Positions 27,850 to 36,305 of a DNA stretch of 64,000 nucleotides are shown piece after piece. The notes under the pieces were generated by a model. The model saw nothing but the letters and a program-made list of their open reading frames with translations, was not told the origin of the DNA and ran no database searches. The translations under genes and the position numbers were made by a program. This DNA comes from an uncultured Burkholderiales bacterium. GTDB lineage: Bacteria; Pseudomonadota; Gammaproteobacteria; Burkholderiales; Burkholderiaceae_C. The DNA is taken from contig CAISPG010000132.1 in NCBI GenBank assembly GCA_903887325.1, positions 40,070 to 104,069 on the forward strand, in the 5' to 3' direction. Position 1 is the stretch's first letter. Each line of letters opens with the position of its first letter.

Positions 27850-28698
27850 ATGTACACCACCTTGATATCTGCCGACGATTTAAAAAGTTTGTCCGGCAAT
27901 TTTCGTGTGTTCGATTGCAGCGCGGACCTGGCCAAACCCGAAGCCGGTCGCCAGCAGTTTGAAGAGCAACACATAGCCGGTGCGGCGTTTGCAGATATCA
28001 ACACCGATTTATCGACCCACGACAAAGCGCTGGCTGTGAACGGCGGTCGCCATCCCCTGCCCTCGCGTGAACATTTCGCCAAATGGCTGTCAGCCAACGG
28101 CGTATCCAACGACACCCAAGTGGTGGTCTACGACAGACAAGGCATGAACTACTGTGGCCGCTTGTGGTGGATGCTTAAATGGTGCGGCCACGAGGCCGTG
28201 GCAGTGCTAGACGGTGGCCTGCAAGCCTGGGTGGCTGAGGGTGGTGCTGTGCAAACCGGCGCAGCCGACAAAGCGCTTGCAGCCGATTTTGTATTGGGTG
28301 CACCCCTGGTTGAACTCAAACTCACGGCTGATGTGGCTGCCAATTTGAGCAAGCCCTCGCAAACCATTGTGGATGCCCGTGCACCTGCGCGTTACAAGGG
28401 CGAAACCGAGCCGTTTGACCCGGTCGCAGGCCACATACCCGGTGCCTTGAACAGACCTTTCAACAGCAATATTGCAAGCGACGGTTTGATGAAACCCGCC
28501 TCCATACTGCGGGCTGAATTTGACGCCTTACTGAGTTTGCAACATGCCAGAACCGTGGTGCACCACTGCGGCAGCGGCATCAGCGCCATCCCAAATATTC
28601 TGGCCATGGAAGTTGCAGGATTGGGTCGCACCGCTTTGTATGCCGGCAGTTGGAGTGAGTGGTGTAACACGCCAGGATTGCCTTGCGCCAAGGTTTGA
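27850..28698 (+). CDS. sseA: Sulfurtransferase (3-mercaptopyruvate/thiosulfate type)
   Basis: 282 residues from the ATG at 27850, which has GAGGAA about nine bases upstream; TTG at 27844 is an alternative. Two rhodanese domains: the first lacks a catalytic Cys, the second carries it in HHCGSGISA. The CGSGI loop matches the mercaptopyruvate sulfurtransferase pattern (CGSGVT-like) better than classic thiosulfate rhodanese (CRKGVT). Confidence 0.87.
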   Translation: MYTTLISADDLKSLSGNFRVFDCSADLAKPEAGRQQFEEQHIAGAAFADINTDLSTHDKALAVNGGRHPLPSREHFAKWLSANGVSNDTQVVVYDRQGMNYCGRLWWMLKWCGHEAVAVLDGGLQAWVAEGGAVQTGAADKALAADFVLGAPLVELKLTADVAANLSKPSQTIVDARAPARYKGETEPFDPVAGHIPGALNRPFNSNIASDGLMKPASILRAEFDALLSLQHARTVVHHCGSGISAIPNILAMEVAGLGRTALYAGSWSEWCNTPGLPCAKV

Positions 28699-28760
28699 AA
28701 ACTCTTTGGATGAGAAATTTTTAACCGTGCTCTTTTTGCTGAGCTGAGCAAGCAATCCGA

Positions 28761-29516
28761 CTATCGCTTGTCTAAAAAAGCTTGAAAGCTTTGCTGCGAT
28801 TCTTCGGTATGGGCACCACGCGCCATGCGCTGCATGGACACGGCATAAGCCTGCTCCTGAGGCAATTCCATTTGTTCGTAAAAACCTTGCTTGCCTGAAG
28901 CTTTGGAAGCCGCGCTGCCGCGAGTGGCGCGCTGTATCAAATCCAGACAGGCGGCATCGAGTTGATCATGCGGCACCGCACGGTTCACCAAACCCCAGTC
29001 GGCCGCAGTTTGTGCATTGATGGGGTCGCCGGTCAAAGCCAGTTCCAGCGCGCGTTTGCGACCTATGCTGCGCGATACAGCCACCAGCGGTGTATGGCAA
29101 AACAAACTTCCCTTGCCGCCGGGCAAGGCAAAAGCAGCCTGCTCACTGGCGATCACCAAATCACAAGTAGCCACCAACTGGCAACCGGCCGCGGTCGCCA
29201 GGGCATGTACACGCGCCAGCACCGGCTGCGGCATGTTTTGAATGTTGTTCATCATGTCGGTGCAAGCGGCAAATAACTGCTGCAAATGCGCAACATCTGC
29301 ACCGGCCATGTCAGCGAAGTTATGCCCTGCTGAAAACACCGGCCCGTTGGCGGCCAGTATGACGCCACGTGCATCGCTGGTGGCAATCTGCGCAAATGCC
29401 AGTGTCAACTCGCGCATCATCTCAAGCGACAAAGCGTTGCGTTTCTCAGGCAGGTTCAGCGTCACCGTGGTGATGCCCTGTGTTTGATTGAGTTGCAAAC
29501 ATGAGAATTGCGTCAT
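28761..29516 (-). CDS. Enoyl-CoA hydratase/isomerase family protein
   Basis: 251 residues of the crotonase fold. The oxyanion hole segments are VFSAGHNFADM and AAGCQLVATCDLVIAS. GGKGSLFCHTPLVAVSRSIG resembles the ECHDC3 subgroup. It may be a hydratase or a related CoA-ester enzyme. It stands alone, convergent with sseA. Confidence 0.85.
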   Translation of the reverse strand: MTQFSCLQLNQTQGITTVTLNLPEKRNALSLEMMRELTLAFAQIATSDARGVILAANGPVFSAGHNFADMAGADVAHLQQLFAACTDMMNNIQNMPQPVLARVHALATAAGCQLVATCDLVIASEQAAFALPGGKGSLFCHTPLVAVSRSIGRKRALELALTGDPINAQTAADWGLVNRAVPHDQLDAACLDLIQRATRGSAASKASGKQGFYEQMELPQEQAYAVSMQRMARGAHTEESQQSFQAFLDKR

Positions 29517-29611
29517 ATGTTCACCTGTTCAATAGGTGGCTTGCAACTGCGTGCTAAACCGTTTCTACCTGAAAAGAGTCTGCCCGCAACTGCAGGCAGA
29601 TCCCTTGATCT

Positions 29612-29857
29612 TCAAGGCAGTTTGTTATGTGCGCCATCGCACAAGGGTTTATTGGCACTGTGTTTGCAGCCGCAGAAATACACGGTCTTGCTTTCGTCAG
29701 CGTCAAATTTCACTGGCGTGAAGTCAGACCCTTTGTGCGAGCCGTCGCAAAAAGGTTGGGTTTTGCTTTGCCCGCAGGAACACCAGTGATAGCTTTTGCC
29801 TGCCTCGACATCCACTTTGCAAGGGGCTTTTTGAGAGACATGGGGTTCCATAGACAA
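29612..29857 (-). CDS. CDGSH-type iron-sulfur protein, two motifs
   Basis: 81 residues with two CDGSH-type 2Fe-2S sites: CSCGQSKTQPFCDGSH and CGCKHSANKPLCDGAH. The second has Ala for Ser in the name motif. Two-site CDGSH proteins of this size are common in bacteria and are thought to act in redox or cluster transfer. Start at 29857 (MSMEP) or 29851. Confidence 0.93.
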   Translation of the reverse strand: MSMEPHVSQKAPCKVDVEAGKSYHWCSCGQSKTQPFCDGSHKGSDFTPVKFDADESKTVYFCGCKHSANKPLCDGAHNKLP

Positions 29858-29943
29858 CTCCTGTTTGAATAATCTTGCATGTTAAGCCCTGCACCCGCTT
29901 CACAGCCAAAAAGCCGGCGCGCGCAAACTGAGCTCAAAAGACC

Positions 29944-30750
29944 TCAGTGCAAATGCATCAGTTGCGTGGCCAGCGTGACCAGCGCAATACCTGCCAGCAG
30001 CCAAATCACCTGCATGGCGGTGGCCGTGGCGGACAAACGTTTTTGCAATTGCGGAATCAAATCGGCCAAGGCCACGTAAACGTAGCTGCTGCTGGCAACC
30101 ACCAGCATGAATGGCAGCCAGGCTTCGTGACCGTCGATCAGGAAAAAACCCAGCAGCCCGCCGACCACCGTGACGCCACCGGCCAAACTGAGTTTGAACA
30201 AGGCAGCGCGGCCCTGACCGAAGCCGCGTTGCAACACGGCCAGGTCTCCCATGTGGTGCGGGATTTCATGCGCCAACACCGCGACGGATGCGGCAGCGCC
30301 CAGACTGATATTGGTCATGAAAGCGGCCGCCACCAGAATGCCGTCACCGAAAGCATGCACGCTGTCACCGGCCAGCACCGCCCAACTGCCGGCAAAGCCG
30401 GCAGGCGCGTGTTCATGCGAATGCTCATGTGCGTGTTCATGCGCGTGCGCATGGTGGTGTTCTTCACCGTGCTCATGACCGTGGTGCCACAACTCGGCTT
30501 TGTCGAGCAAAAAGAAAAACACCAAACCGGCCAGTAAGGTCATGAACAGCACTTGCGGCGTGATGTCGGATTCAAACGCTTCGGGCAGCAAATGCATGAA
30601 TGCGGTGGCGAGCAAGGCACCCGCCGCCAGGCTGAGCAAATGCTGAGTAAAGCGAGCCAGCAGTGCGCGCGCCAACAGCGCTGCAAGCAGCACGCTGCCT
30701 ACACCGGCACTCAAGGTGCCTGCCAATATCGCCAACAAGGTCAAGCTCAT
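29944..30750 (-). CDS. ZIP-family metal transporter
   Basis: 268 residues with about eight membrane segments. A long His-rich loop (HHGHEHGEEHHHAHAHEHAH onward) lies between helices 3 and 4. The metal-path helix has HAFGDGILVAAAF and the next has HEIPHHMGDLAV, the family signature. It probably imports Zn or another divalent metal. Confidence 0.9.
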   Translation of the reverse strand: MSLTLLAILAGTLSAGVGSVLLAALLARALLARFTQHLLSLAAGALLATAFMHLLPEAFESDITPQVLFMTLLAGLVFFFLLDKAELWHHGHEHGEEHHHAHAHEHAHEHSHEHAPAGFAGSWAVLAGDSVHAFGDGILVAAAFMTNISLGAAASVAVLAHEIPHHMGDLAVLQRGFGQGRAALFKLSLAGGVTVVGGLLGFFLIDGHEAWLPFMLVVASSSYVYVALADLIPQLQKRLSATATAMQVIWLLAGIALVTLATQLMHLH

Positions 30751-30770
30751 GTGTTTACCACTTCAAAAAA

Positions 30771-31676
30771 TCAAACCACGCCCTGCTGCGCCATCCAATT
30801 CAGCATGCGTTGCCAGCCGTCTTTGGCCGCAGCTTCACGGTAACTCGCACGGTAATCCGCGTGGAAAGCATGCGGCGTGTCAGGGTATACATTGAACAAA
30901 CTGCTTTTAGCCGCTGCATTGCCTGTTGCCAATGCCGCTTGCATTTTTGCCACGCTGTCCAATGGAATACCGGTGTCGGCGCCGGCGTACAAACCCAGCA
31001 CCGGTGCTTTCAATGCATTCACCAGATCAAGCGGATGCCTGGGAGTAAGCGCCGAGCTTTGTCCAAGCAATTTACCGTACCAGGCCACGCCGGCTTTGAC
31101 CGACGGGTTGTGCGCGGCATACAGCCAAGTGATGCGACCGCCCCAGCAAAAACCGGTGACGCCCAGTTTGGACACATCGGCGCCGTTGCGCGAAGCCCAA
31201 GCCACGCAAGCGTCCATGTCGCCCATGACCTGCGCATCCGGCACTTTAGACACCACCTCGGCAATCAGCTTGCCCATCTCGGCGTAGCTGCCGGGGTCAC
31301 CCTGGCGAAGCATCAACTCGGGCGCAATCGCCATATAGCCTTGGTGCGCCAGTCGTCTGGTGATGTCTGCAATGTATTCATGCACGCCGAAAATCTCGGA
31401 CACCACCAGCAACAGCGGGCAATGGGTTTGACCGGCAGGCATGCTGCGGTAAGCCGGCAATTGAAAGCCATTCACCTCAATCATGACCTCGCCACACAGC
31501 AAACCTTCACCGCTGGTACGTATGGCTGTTTGCGCTGATAAAGGCAGACAGGCTGCGGCGTAGCCGACACCAAGCGCAGTTTTCAACCAGGTGCGTCTGT
31601 TGTTTTGCAAAAAGTCTATGGAAGGCGACAACAAGGCTTGCGCGTCGTCTATCAATTCATTGTTCATAAGATTCAA
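30771..31676 (-). CDS. Dienelactone hydrolase family protein with export signal
   Basis: 301 residues. Residues about 28-50 (NRRTWLKTALGVGYAAACLP) form a twin-arginine-like signal, so it is probably periplasmic. The alpha/beta-hydrolase nucleophile is Cys in GFCWGGRIT, with Asp in LYAGADTGIP and His in YPDTPHAFHADYR. Similar YghX-type proteins are poorly characterised. It lies 20 bases from the ZIP gene, on the same strand. Confidence 0.82.
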   Translation of the reverse strand: MNLMNNELIDDAQALLSPSIDFLQNNRRTWLKTALGVGYAAACLPLSAQTAIRTSGEGLLCGEVMIEVNGFQLPAYRSMPAGQTHCPLLLVVSEIFGVHEYIADITRRLAHQGYMAIAPELMLRQGDPGSYAEMGKLIAEVVSKVPDAQVMGDMDACVAWASRNGADVSKLGVTGFCWGGRITWLYAAHNPSVKAGVAWYGKLLGQSSALTPRHPLDLVNALKAPVLGLYAGADTGIPLDSVAKMQAALATGNAAAKSSLFNVYPDTPHAFHADYRASYREAAAKDGWQRMLNWMAQQGVV

Positions 31677-31731
31677 AAGTCATTGGCAAATGCCGACACA
31701 GCCCCGAATTATGCGCCGTCACTTTTCACAC

Positions 31732-34509
31732 TCAATGCGCTTGATCCCAGTTCAAACCCATACCGACCTCGGCCAGCAAAGGCACTTTGAGCGCGGCCAC
31801 GCCTGCCATCAAGCGGGGGATCTCGGTTCGTACCCAATCGACTTCTGCATCCGGCACTTCAAACACCAGTTCATCATGCACTTGCATGATCATGCGCGTG
31901 CCCTTGTGCTCAGCGTCCAGCACCTGCTGCACTTTGACCATGCTGAGCTTGATCAAATCGGCGGCTGTGCCTTGCATGGGCGCGTTGATCGCCGCACGTT
32001 CAGCTCCGGCGCGTCTGGGGCCGTTCGGTGAATTGATCTCGGGCAAATACAAACGCCGACCAAACACAGTTTCCACATAGCCTTGTGCCTTGGCCTGCGA
32101 GCGCGTGTCGTCCATGTAGCGCTTGACACCGGCAAAGCGTTGAAAGTAACGCTCTATGTAATTTTTCGCAGCGGTGTTGTCTATGCCTAAGGCCTTGGCC
32201 AGCCCGAAGGCGCTCATGCCGTAAATCAAACCGAAGTTGATCACCTTGGCATAGCGGCGCTGCTCGCTGCTGACGGTGTCAGGTGTCAACCCGAACACCT
32301 CGGCCGCGGTAGCTTTGTGCACATCCAAACCATCGTGAAACGCTTTCAACAAAGCCGGGTCGTCGCTCAGGTGCGCCATGATGCGCAACTCGATCTGGCT
32401 GTAGTCGGCGCTGGCAATCACATGACCGGGAGGCGCGACAAATGCTTCTCGCACACGGCGACCTTCGGGTGTACGGATAGGAATGTTTTGCAAATTAGGG
32501 TCGTTGCTCGACAACCTGCCGGTTACAGCCACGGCTTGCGCGTAATGCGTATGCACTCTGCCGGTTTGCGGCTGCGCCAGTTGCGCGAGCTTGTCGGTGT
32601 AGGTGCCTTTGAGTTTGGCCAGCGAACGGTGCTCCAGAATTTTCTTTGGCAGCGGGTAGTCTTCGGCCAATTTCTCCAGCACTTCCTCGTCGGTGCTGCG
32701 CGCCCCGGTAGCGGTTTTTTTCACCACCGGCAAACCCAGTTTGTCGAAAAATATTTCACCGAGTTGTTTAGGTGAAGCCAGATTGAAAGGTTGCCCGGCG
32801 ATCTCATAAGCCTCTTGTTCTAACTGCATGATGCGCAAGCCCAAAGCGTGGCTTTGCGCGGCCAGCGTCGGCGCGTCAATCAAAACGCCGTTGCGCTCGA
32901 TGCGATACAGCGCTTCGCTGCTTTGTATTTCCAACTGGTAAACAAAATTCAGTTTCTCATCCGCCTGCAACAGCGGCCATAGCCTTAAATGCACAGCCAG
33001 TGTGAAGTCCGCGTCTTCGCAGGCGTAATGCGCTGCGCGCGCCACATCCACCTGGGCGAACGAAATCTGGTGCACGCCCTTGCCGCACATGTCTTCATAA
33101 GACAAACCTTTGCGCCCCAGGTGCCTGTCCGCCAGACTCTCCAAACCATGCGGCTTGTGCACTTCCAACACATAGCTTTGCAACATGGTGTCGTGAACGT
33201 AACCTTGCACTTCGACCCCATGGTTGGCAAACACATGGCGGTCGTATTTCACATGCTGCCCGAGTTTGGCTTTGCTGCCGTCTTGCAGCCAGGGCTTGAG
33301 TTTGTTCAACACCTCTTGCAAGGGCAATTGCGCGGGCGCATCAGCGGCGTTATGCGCCAGCGGTATGTATGCCGCCTCGCCTGCGGACACACACACGCTG
33401 ATGCCCACCAGTTGCGCCTGCATTTCCACCAGCGACGTGGTTTCTGTATCCAGCGCCACCAGTTCAGCCTGCTCTATTTTTGTCAGCCATGCATCAAAGC
33501 TGTCCCAGTCCAACACGGTGTCGTAAGTCACCTCAGTAGACACCTCGGGTGCGGGCGCGTCAAACAACACGCCAACTTCGCCGACACCGCCGCCTTGGTG
33601 CGGGCTGCTTTTGCCCGCAGGTGCATCTGATGACAAGTTGCTGACCAAACCTTTGAAACCGTATTGTTTGTAAAAGTCCAGCAGCCCGGCCTCATCTGCG
33701 GCTTTCACCAGCACGCCGTCCAGCGACGGCCAGCCGTTCACATACGCGCTGAGGTCGCAATCGGTTTTCATGGTCACCAATTGCCGCCCGGTGGCCAGCC
33801 ATTCCCTGGCTTGACGCAGGTTTTCACCGGCCACCCCTTTGATCTCCTCAGCGCGCGCCATCAATGCGTCTAAAGAACCGTATTCGGCCAACCATTTGGC
33901 TGCGGTTTTCGGCCCGACCTTGGGCACACCGGGCACGTTGTCCACCGTGTCACCGACCAGGGTCTGGAAATCGATCATCAAAGACGGCGGCACGCCGAAT
34001 TCTTCGGTGACCCCGGCGATATCGCGCTTTTTGCCGTTCATGGTGTCGATGATGGTGATGCGCTCGTTCACCAATTGGCTCAAATCCTTGTCACCGCTGG
34101 AGACGATGACGTTCAAGCCTTGGGTCGCCGCCACATGCGCCAGCGTGGCAATCACGTCATCGGCTTCCACACCCGGCACATCCAGCAGCGGCCAGCCCAT
34201 CAGCCGCACCAAGCGGTGAATCGGCTCAATCTGGCTGCGCAAATCGTCCGGCATGGGCGAGCGCGTGGCCTTGTAGTCCGGGTAAATCTCGTCGCGGAAG
34301 GTTGGCCCTTTGGCATCAAACACGCAGACCGCGTGTGCCGTTGGCCATTCGCGTCTCAGGCTTTGCAGCATATTGACCATGCCGCGAATGGCACCCGTGG
34401 CCTGGCTGTTCGGGTCGTTGCGGTCGGCGCGCAAATCGGGCATGGCGTGAAAGGCGCGGTACAGGTAGCTGGAGCCGTCGACCAGCAGTAAAGTAGGTGT
34501 GTCTTGCAT
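31732..34509 (-). CDS. polA: DNA polymerase I
   Basis: 925 residues from the ATG at 34509. It has an N-terminal 5'-3' exonuclease (LLLVDGSSYLYRAFHAMPDL), a 3'-5' exonuclease with an intact ALDTETTS motif, and a family A polymerase domain with SADYSQIELRIMAHLS, the O-helix RRYAKVINFGLIYGMSAFGL, and QVHDELVFEVP. The proofreading domain is intact. Acts in Okazaki fragment processing and repair. Confidence 0.97.
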   Translation of the reverse strand: MQDTPTLLLVDGSSYLYRAFHAMPDLRADRNDPNSQATGAIRGMVNMLQSLRREWPTAHAVCVFDAKGPTFRDEIYPDYKATRSPMPDDLRSQIEPIHRLVRLMGWPLLDVPGVEADDVIATLAHVAATQGLNVIVSSGDKDLSQLVNERITIIDTMNGKKRDIAGVTEEFGVPPSLMIDFQTLVGDTVDNVPGVPKVGPKTAAKWLAEYGSLDALMARAEEIKGVAGENLRQAREWLATGRQLVTMKTDCDLSAYVNGWPSLDGVLVKAADEAGLLDFYKQYGFKGLVSNLSSDAPAGKSSPHQGGGVGEVGVLFDAPAPEVSTEVTYDTVLDWDSFDAWLTKIEQAELVALDTETTSLVEMQAQLVGISVCVSAGEAAYIPLAHNAADAPAQLPLQEVLNKLKPWLQDGSKAKLGQHVKYDRHVFANHGVEVQGYVHDTMLQSYVLEVHKPHGLESLADRHLGRKGLSYEDMCGKGVHQISFAQVDVARAAHYACEDADFTLAVHLRLWPLLQADEKLNFVYQLEIQSSEALYRIERNGVLIDAPTLAAQSHALGLRIMQLEQEAYEIAGQPFNLASPKQLGEIFFDKLGLPVVKKTATGARSTDEEVLEKLAEDYPLPKKILEHRSLAKLKGTYTDKLAQLAQPQTGRVHTHYAQAVAVTGRLSSNDPNLQNIPIRTPEGRRVREAFVAPPGHVIASADYSQIELRIMAHLSDDPALLKAFHDGLDVHKATAAEVFGLTPDTVSSEQRRYAKVINFGLIYGMSAFGLAKALGIDNTAAKNYIERYFQRFAGVKRYMDDTRSQAKAQGYVETVFGRRLYLPEINSPNGPRRAGAERAAINAPMQGTAADLIKLSMVKVQQVLDAEHKGTRMIMQVHDELVFEVPDAEVDWVRTEIPRLMAGVAALKVPLLAEVGMGLNWDQAH

Positions 34510-34568
34510 AACAGGGATTGTGCCTACAATCACGCCATCCTTTAGCTAGAGCTGTTCGCATCCTTTCC

Positions 34569-35519
34569 ATGGCCGTTTTCACCGAAGTTTCCGAGCAGCA
34601 AGCCACAGATTTGTTGACCCAGCTGTCCATCGGCGAGTTGGTCAGTCTGCAAGGCATCAACAGCGGCATAGAAAACACTAACTATTTTCTGACAACCGAC
34701 CAGGGCGAATACGTGCTGACGGTGTTCGAGCGATTAAACCACGCGCAACTGCCGTTTTACCTGTACCTGATGAAACACCTGGCCTCACGTGGTGTTGCGG
34801 TGCCGGATCCGCAATCCAACCACCAAGGTGATATTTTGTTGACGCTGCGGGACAAACCTGCGGCTGTGGTCAATCGGCTGCCAGGCACTTGCCTGGACGA
34901 ACCGGCCCCGGTGCATTGCGCCGCCATGGGCCAGACCCTGGCGCACATGCACCTGGCCGCCAAAGACTATGACCGGCATCAAATCAATCTGCGCGGCCTG
35001 AACTGGTGGAACGAGACTGTGCCGCAAATCCTGCCGTTTTTGTCTCAGCACCAATGGCAGTTGTTGACGCACGAACTGGCGTTTCAAAACCACCTGACCG
35101 GCCTGTCTGCCTATGAAGCCATGCCGGGCGGCGCAGTACACGCAGACGCTTTCCGCAACAACGTGCTGTTTGACGGCGAAGCGCTCAGCGGTGTGTTTGA
35201 TTTTTATTTCGCCGGTGTCGACCGCTGGCTGTTTGACTTGGGTGTGTGCATCAACGACTGGTGCGTAGACCTGGACACCGGCGTGCTGGACCGTTTGCGC
35301 TTTGAGGCCATGCTGGATGCTTACCAGCAGGTACGTCCACTGAGCGCGGCAGAACGATCCATGTTCAATCCCATGTTGCGCGCGGCTGCGCTGCGTTTCT
35401 GGATTTCGCGTCTGTGGGATTTCCACTTACCGCGCGAAGCCAGTTTGTTGCAACCCCATGACCCGGCGCACTTTGAACGTGTGCTGGAACAAAGGCTGTA
35501 TGACCCTGTCACACTCTAA
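34569..35519 (+). CDS. thrB: Homoserine kinase (fructosamine-kinase-like type)
   Basis: 316 residues from the ATG at 34569. Aminoglycoside-phosphotransferase fold with GGAVHADAFRNNVLFDG (catalytic HxD...N) and GVFDFYFAGVD (metal Asp). The N-terminal GINSGIENTNYFLTT is typical of the ThrB variant of Gram-negative bacteria. Threonine pathway. Divergent from polA, and followed three bases later by a membrane-protein gene. Confidence 0.92.
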   Translation: MAVFTEVSEQQATDLLTQLSIGELVSLQGINSGIENTNYFLTTDQGEYVLTVFERLNHAQLPFYLYLMKHLASRGVAVPDPQSNHQGDILLTLRDKPAAVVNRLPGTCLDEPAPVHCAAMGQTLAHMHLAAKDYDRHQINLRGLNWWNETVPQILPFLSQHQWQLLTHELAFQNHLTGLSAYEAMPGGAVHADAFRNNVLFDGEALSGVFDFYFAGVDRWLFDLGVCINDWCVDLDTGVLDRLRFEAMLDAYQQVRPLSAAERSMFNPMLRAAALRFWISRLWDFHLPREASLLQPHDPAHFERVLEQRLYDPVTL

Positions 35520-35522
35520 GCC

Positions 35523-36299
35523 ATGAAACTCCATGTCGTCAAAGCCCGTCAAGGCTCCACCTGGGTGCGCCAGGGCATACGCACTTTCTGGCGTCAGCCG
35601 CTGGCGCTCAGCGGTCTGTTTCTGCTGTTCATGGCACTGGCTTCGCTGTCTTCTATGCTCTCGTATGGCGGAACGTTTCTGGGATTGATGTTCATACCGG
35701 CTGCCTCTTTGGGCTTGATGGCGGCTGCGCGCGAAGCCGATCTGGGACGATTTCCCATGCCATCCATGCTCATCATCGGTTTCAAGCAAGGTGCGGCGCA
35801 AAGCAAGCAAATGGTTTTATTGGGCTTTTTCTACGCCTTGTTGTTTTGCTTTGTGCTGGCCATGTCGACCTTGTTTGACAACGGCGACTTCGCCCGCATG
35901 TACATGGCCGGCGGCAACCTGAGCGAAGAACATGTATTGAACGAGCATTTTCAAACGGCCGCTTTATTTTCCATGTTGTTGTACCTGCCTTTGTCTTCCT
36001 TGTTCTGGCATGCGCCTGCGCTGATGCACTGGCATGCGCAGCCGCTGGCCAAAAGCATATTCTTTAGCTTCATGGCTTGCTGGGCCAACTGGCGGGCATT
36101 TGCCGTTTTTGGCCTGACCTGGCTGAGCATATTTTTGATGACCAGCGTCTTGCTTAGCCTGATCAGTATGGTGTTTGATGAAGGCCAGTTGTCCTTGACA
36201 CTCATGCTGCCGGCCATGCTGATGCTGGCCACCATGTTTTTCACTTCCAGCTATTACAGTTTCCGCGACTGCTTTGTCAGCGAGCCGGTGCTGGCGTAA
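35523..36299 (+). CDS. BPSS1780-type membrane protein
   Basis: 258 residues with about six membrane segments. The opening KARQGSTWVRQGIRTFWRQP and FRDCF near the end match a betaproteobacterial family of unknown function often found behind thrB. Three-base gap after thrB indicates an operon. No catalytic motif seen. Confidence 0.78.
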   Translation: MKLHVVKARQGSTWVRQGIRTFWRQPLALSGLFLLFMALASLSSMLSYGGTFLGLMFIPAASLGLMAAAREADLGRFPMPSMLIIGFKQGAAQSKQMVLLGFFYALLFCFVLAMSTLFDNGDFARMYMAGGNLSEEHVLNEHFQTAALFSMLLYLPLSSLFWHAPALMHWHAQPLAKSIFFSFMACWANWRAFAVFGLTWLSIFLMTSVLLSLISMVFDEGQLSLTLMLPAMLMLATMFFTSSYYSFRDCFVSEPVLA

Positions 36300-36305
36300 A
36301 CGCTT

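Noticed and set aside
30394..30480. Repetitive His codon tract, considered as a repeat array
   Set aside because: It encodes the His-rich metal loop of the ZIP transporter and has no regular spacer.
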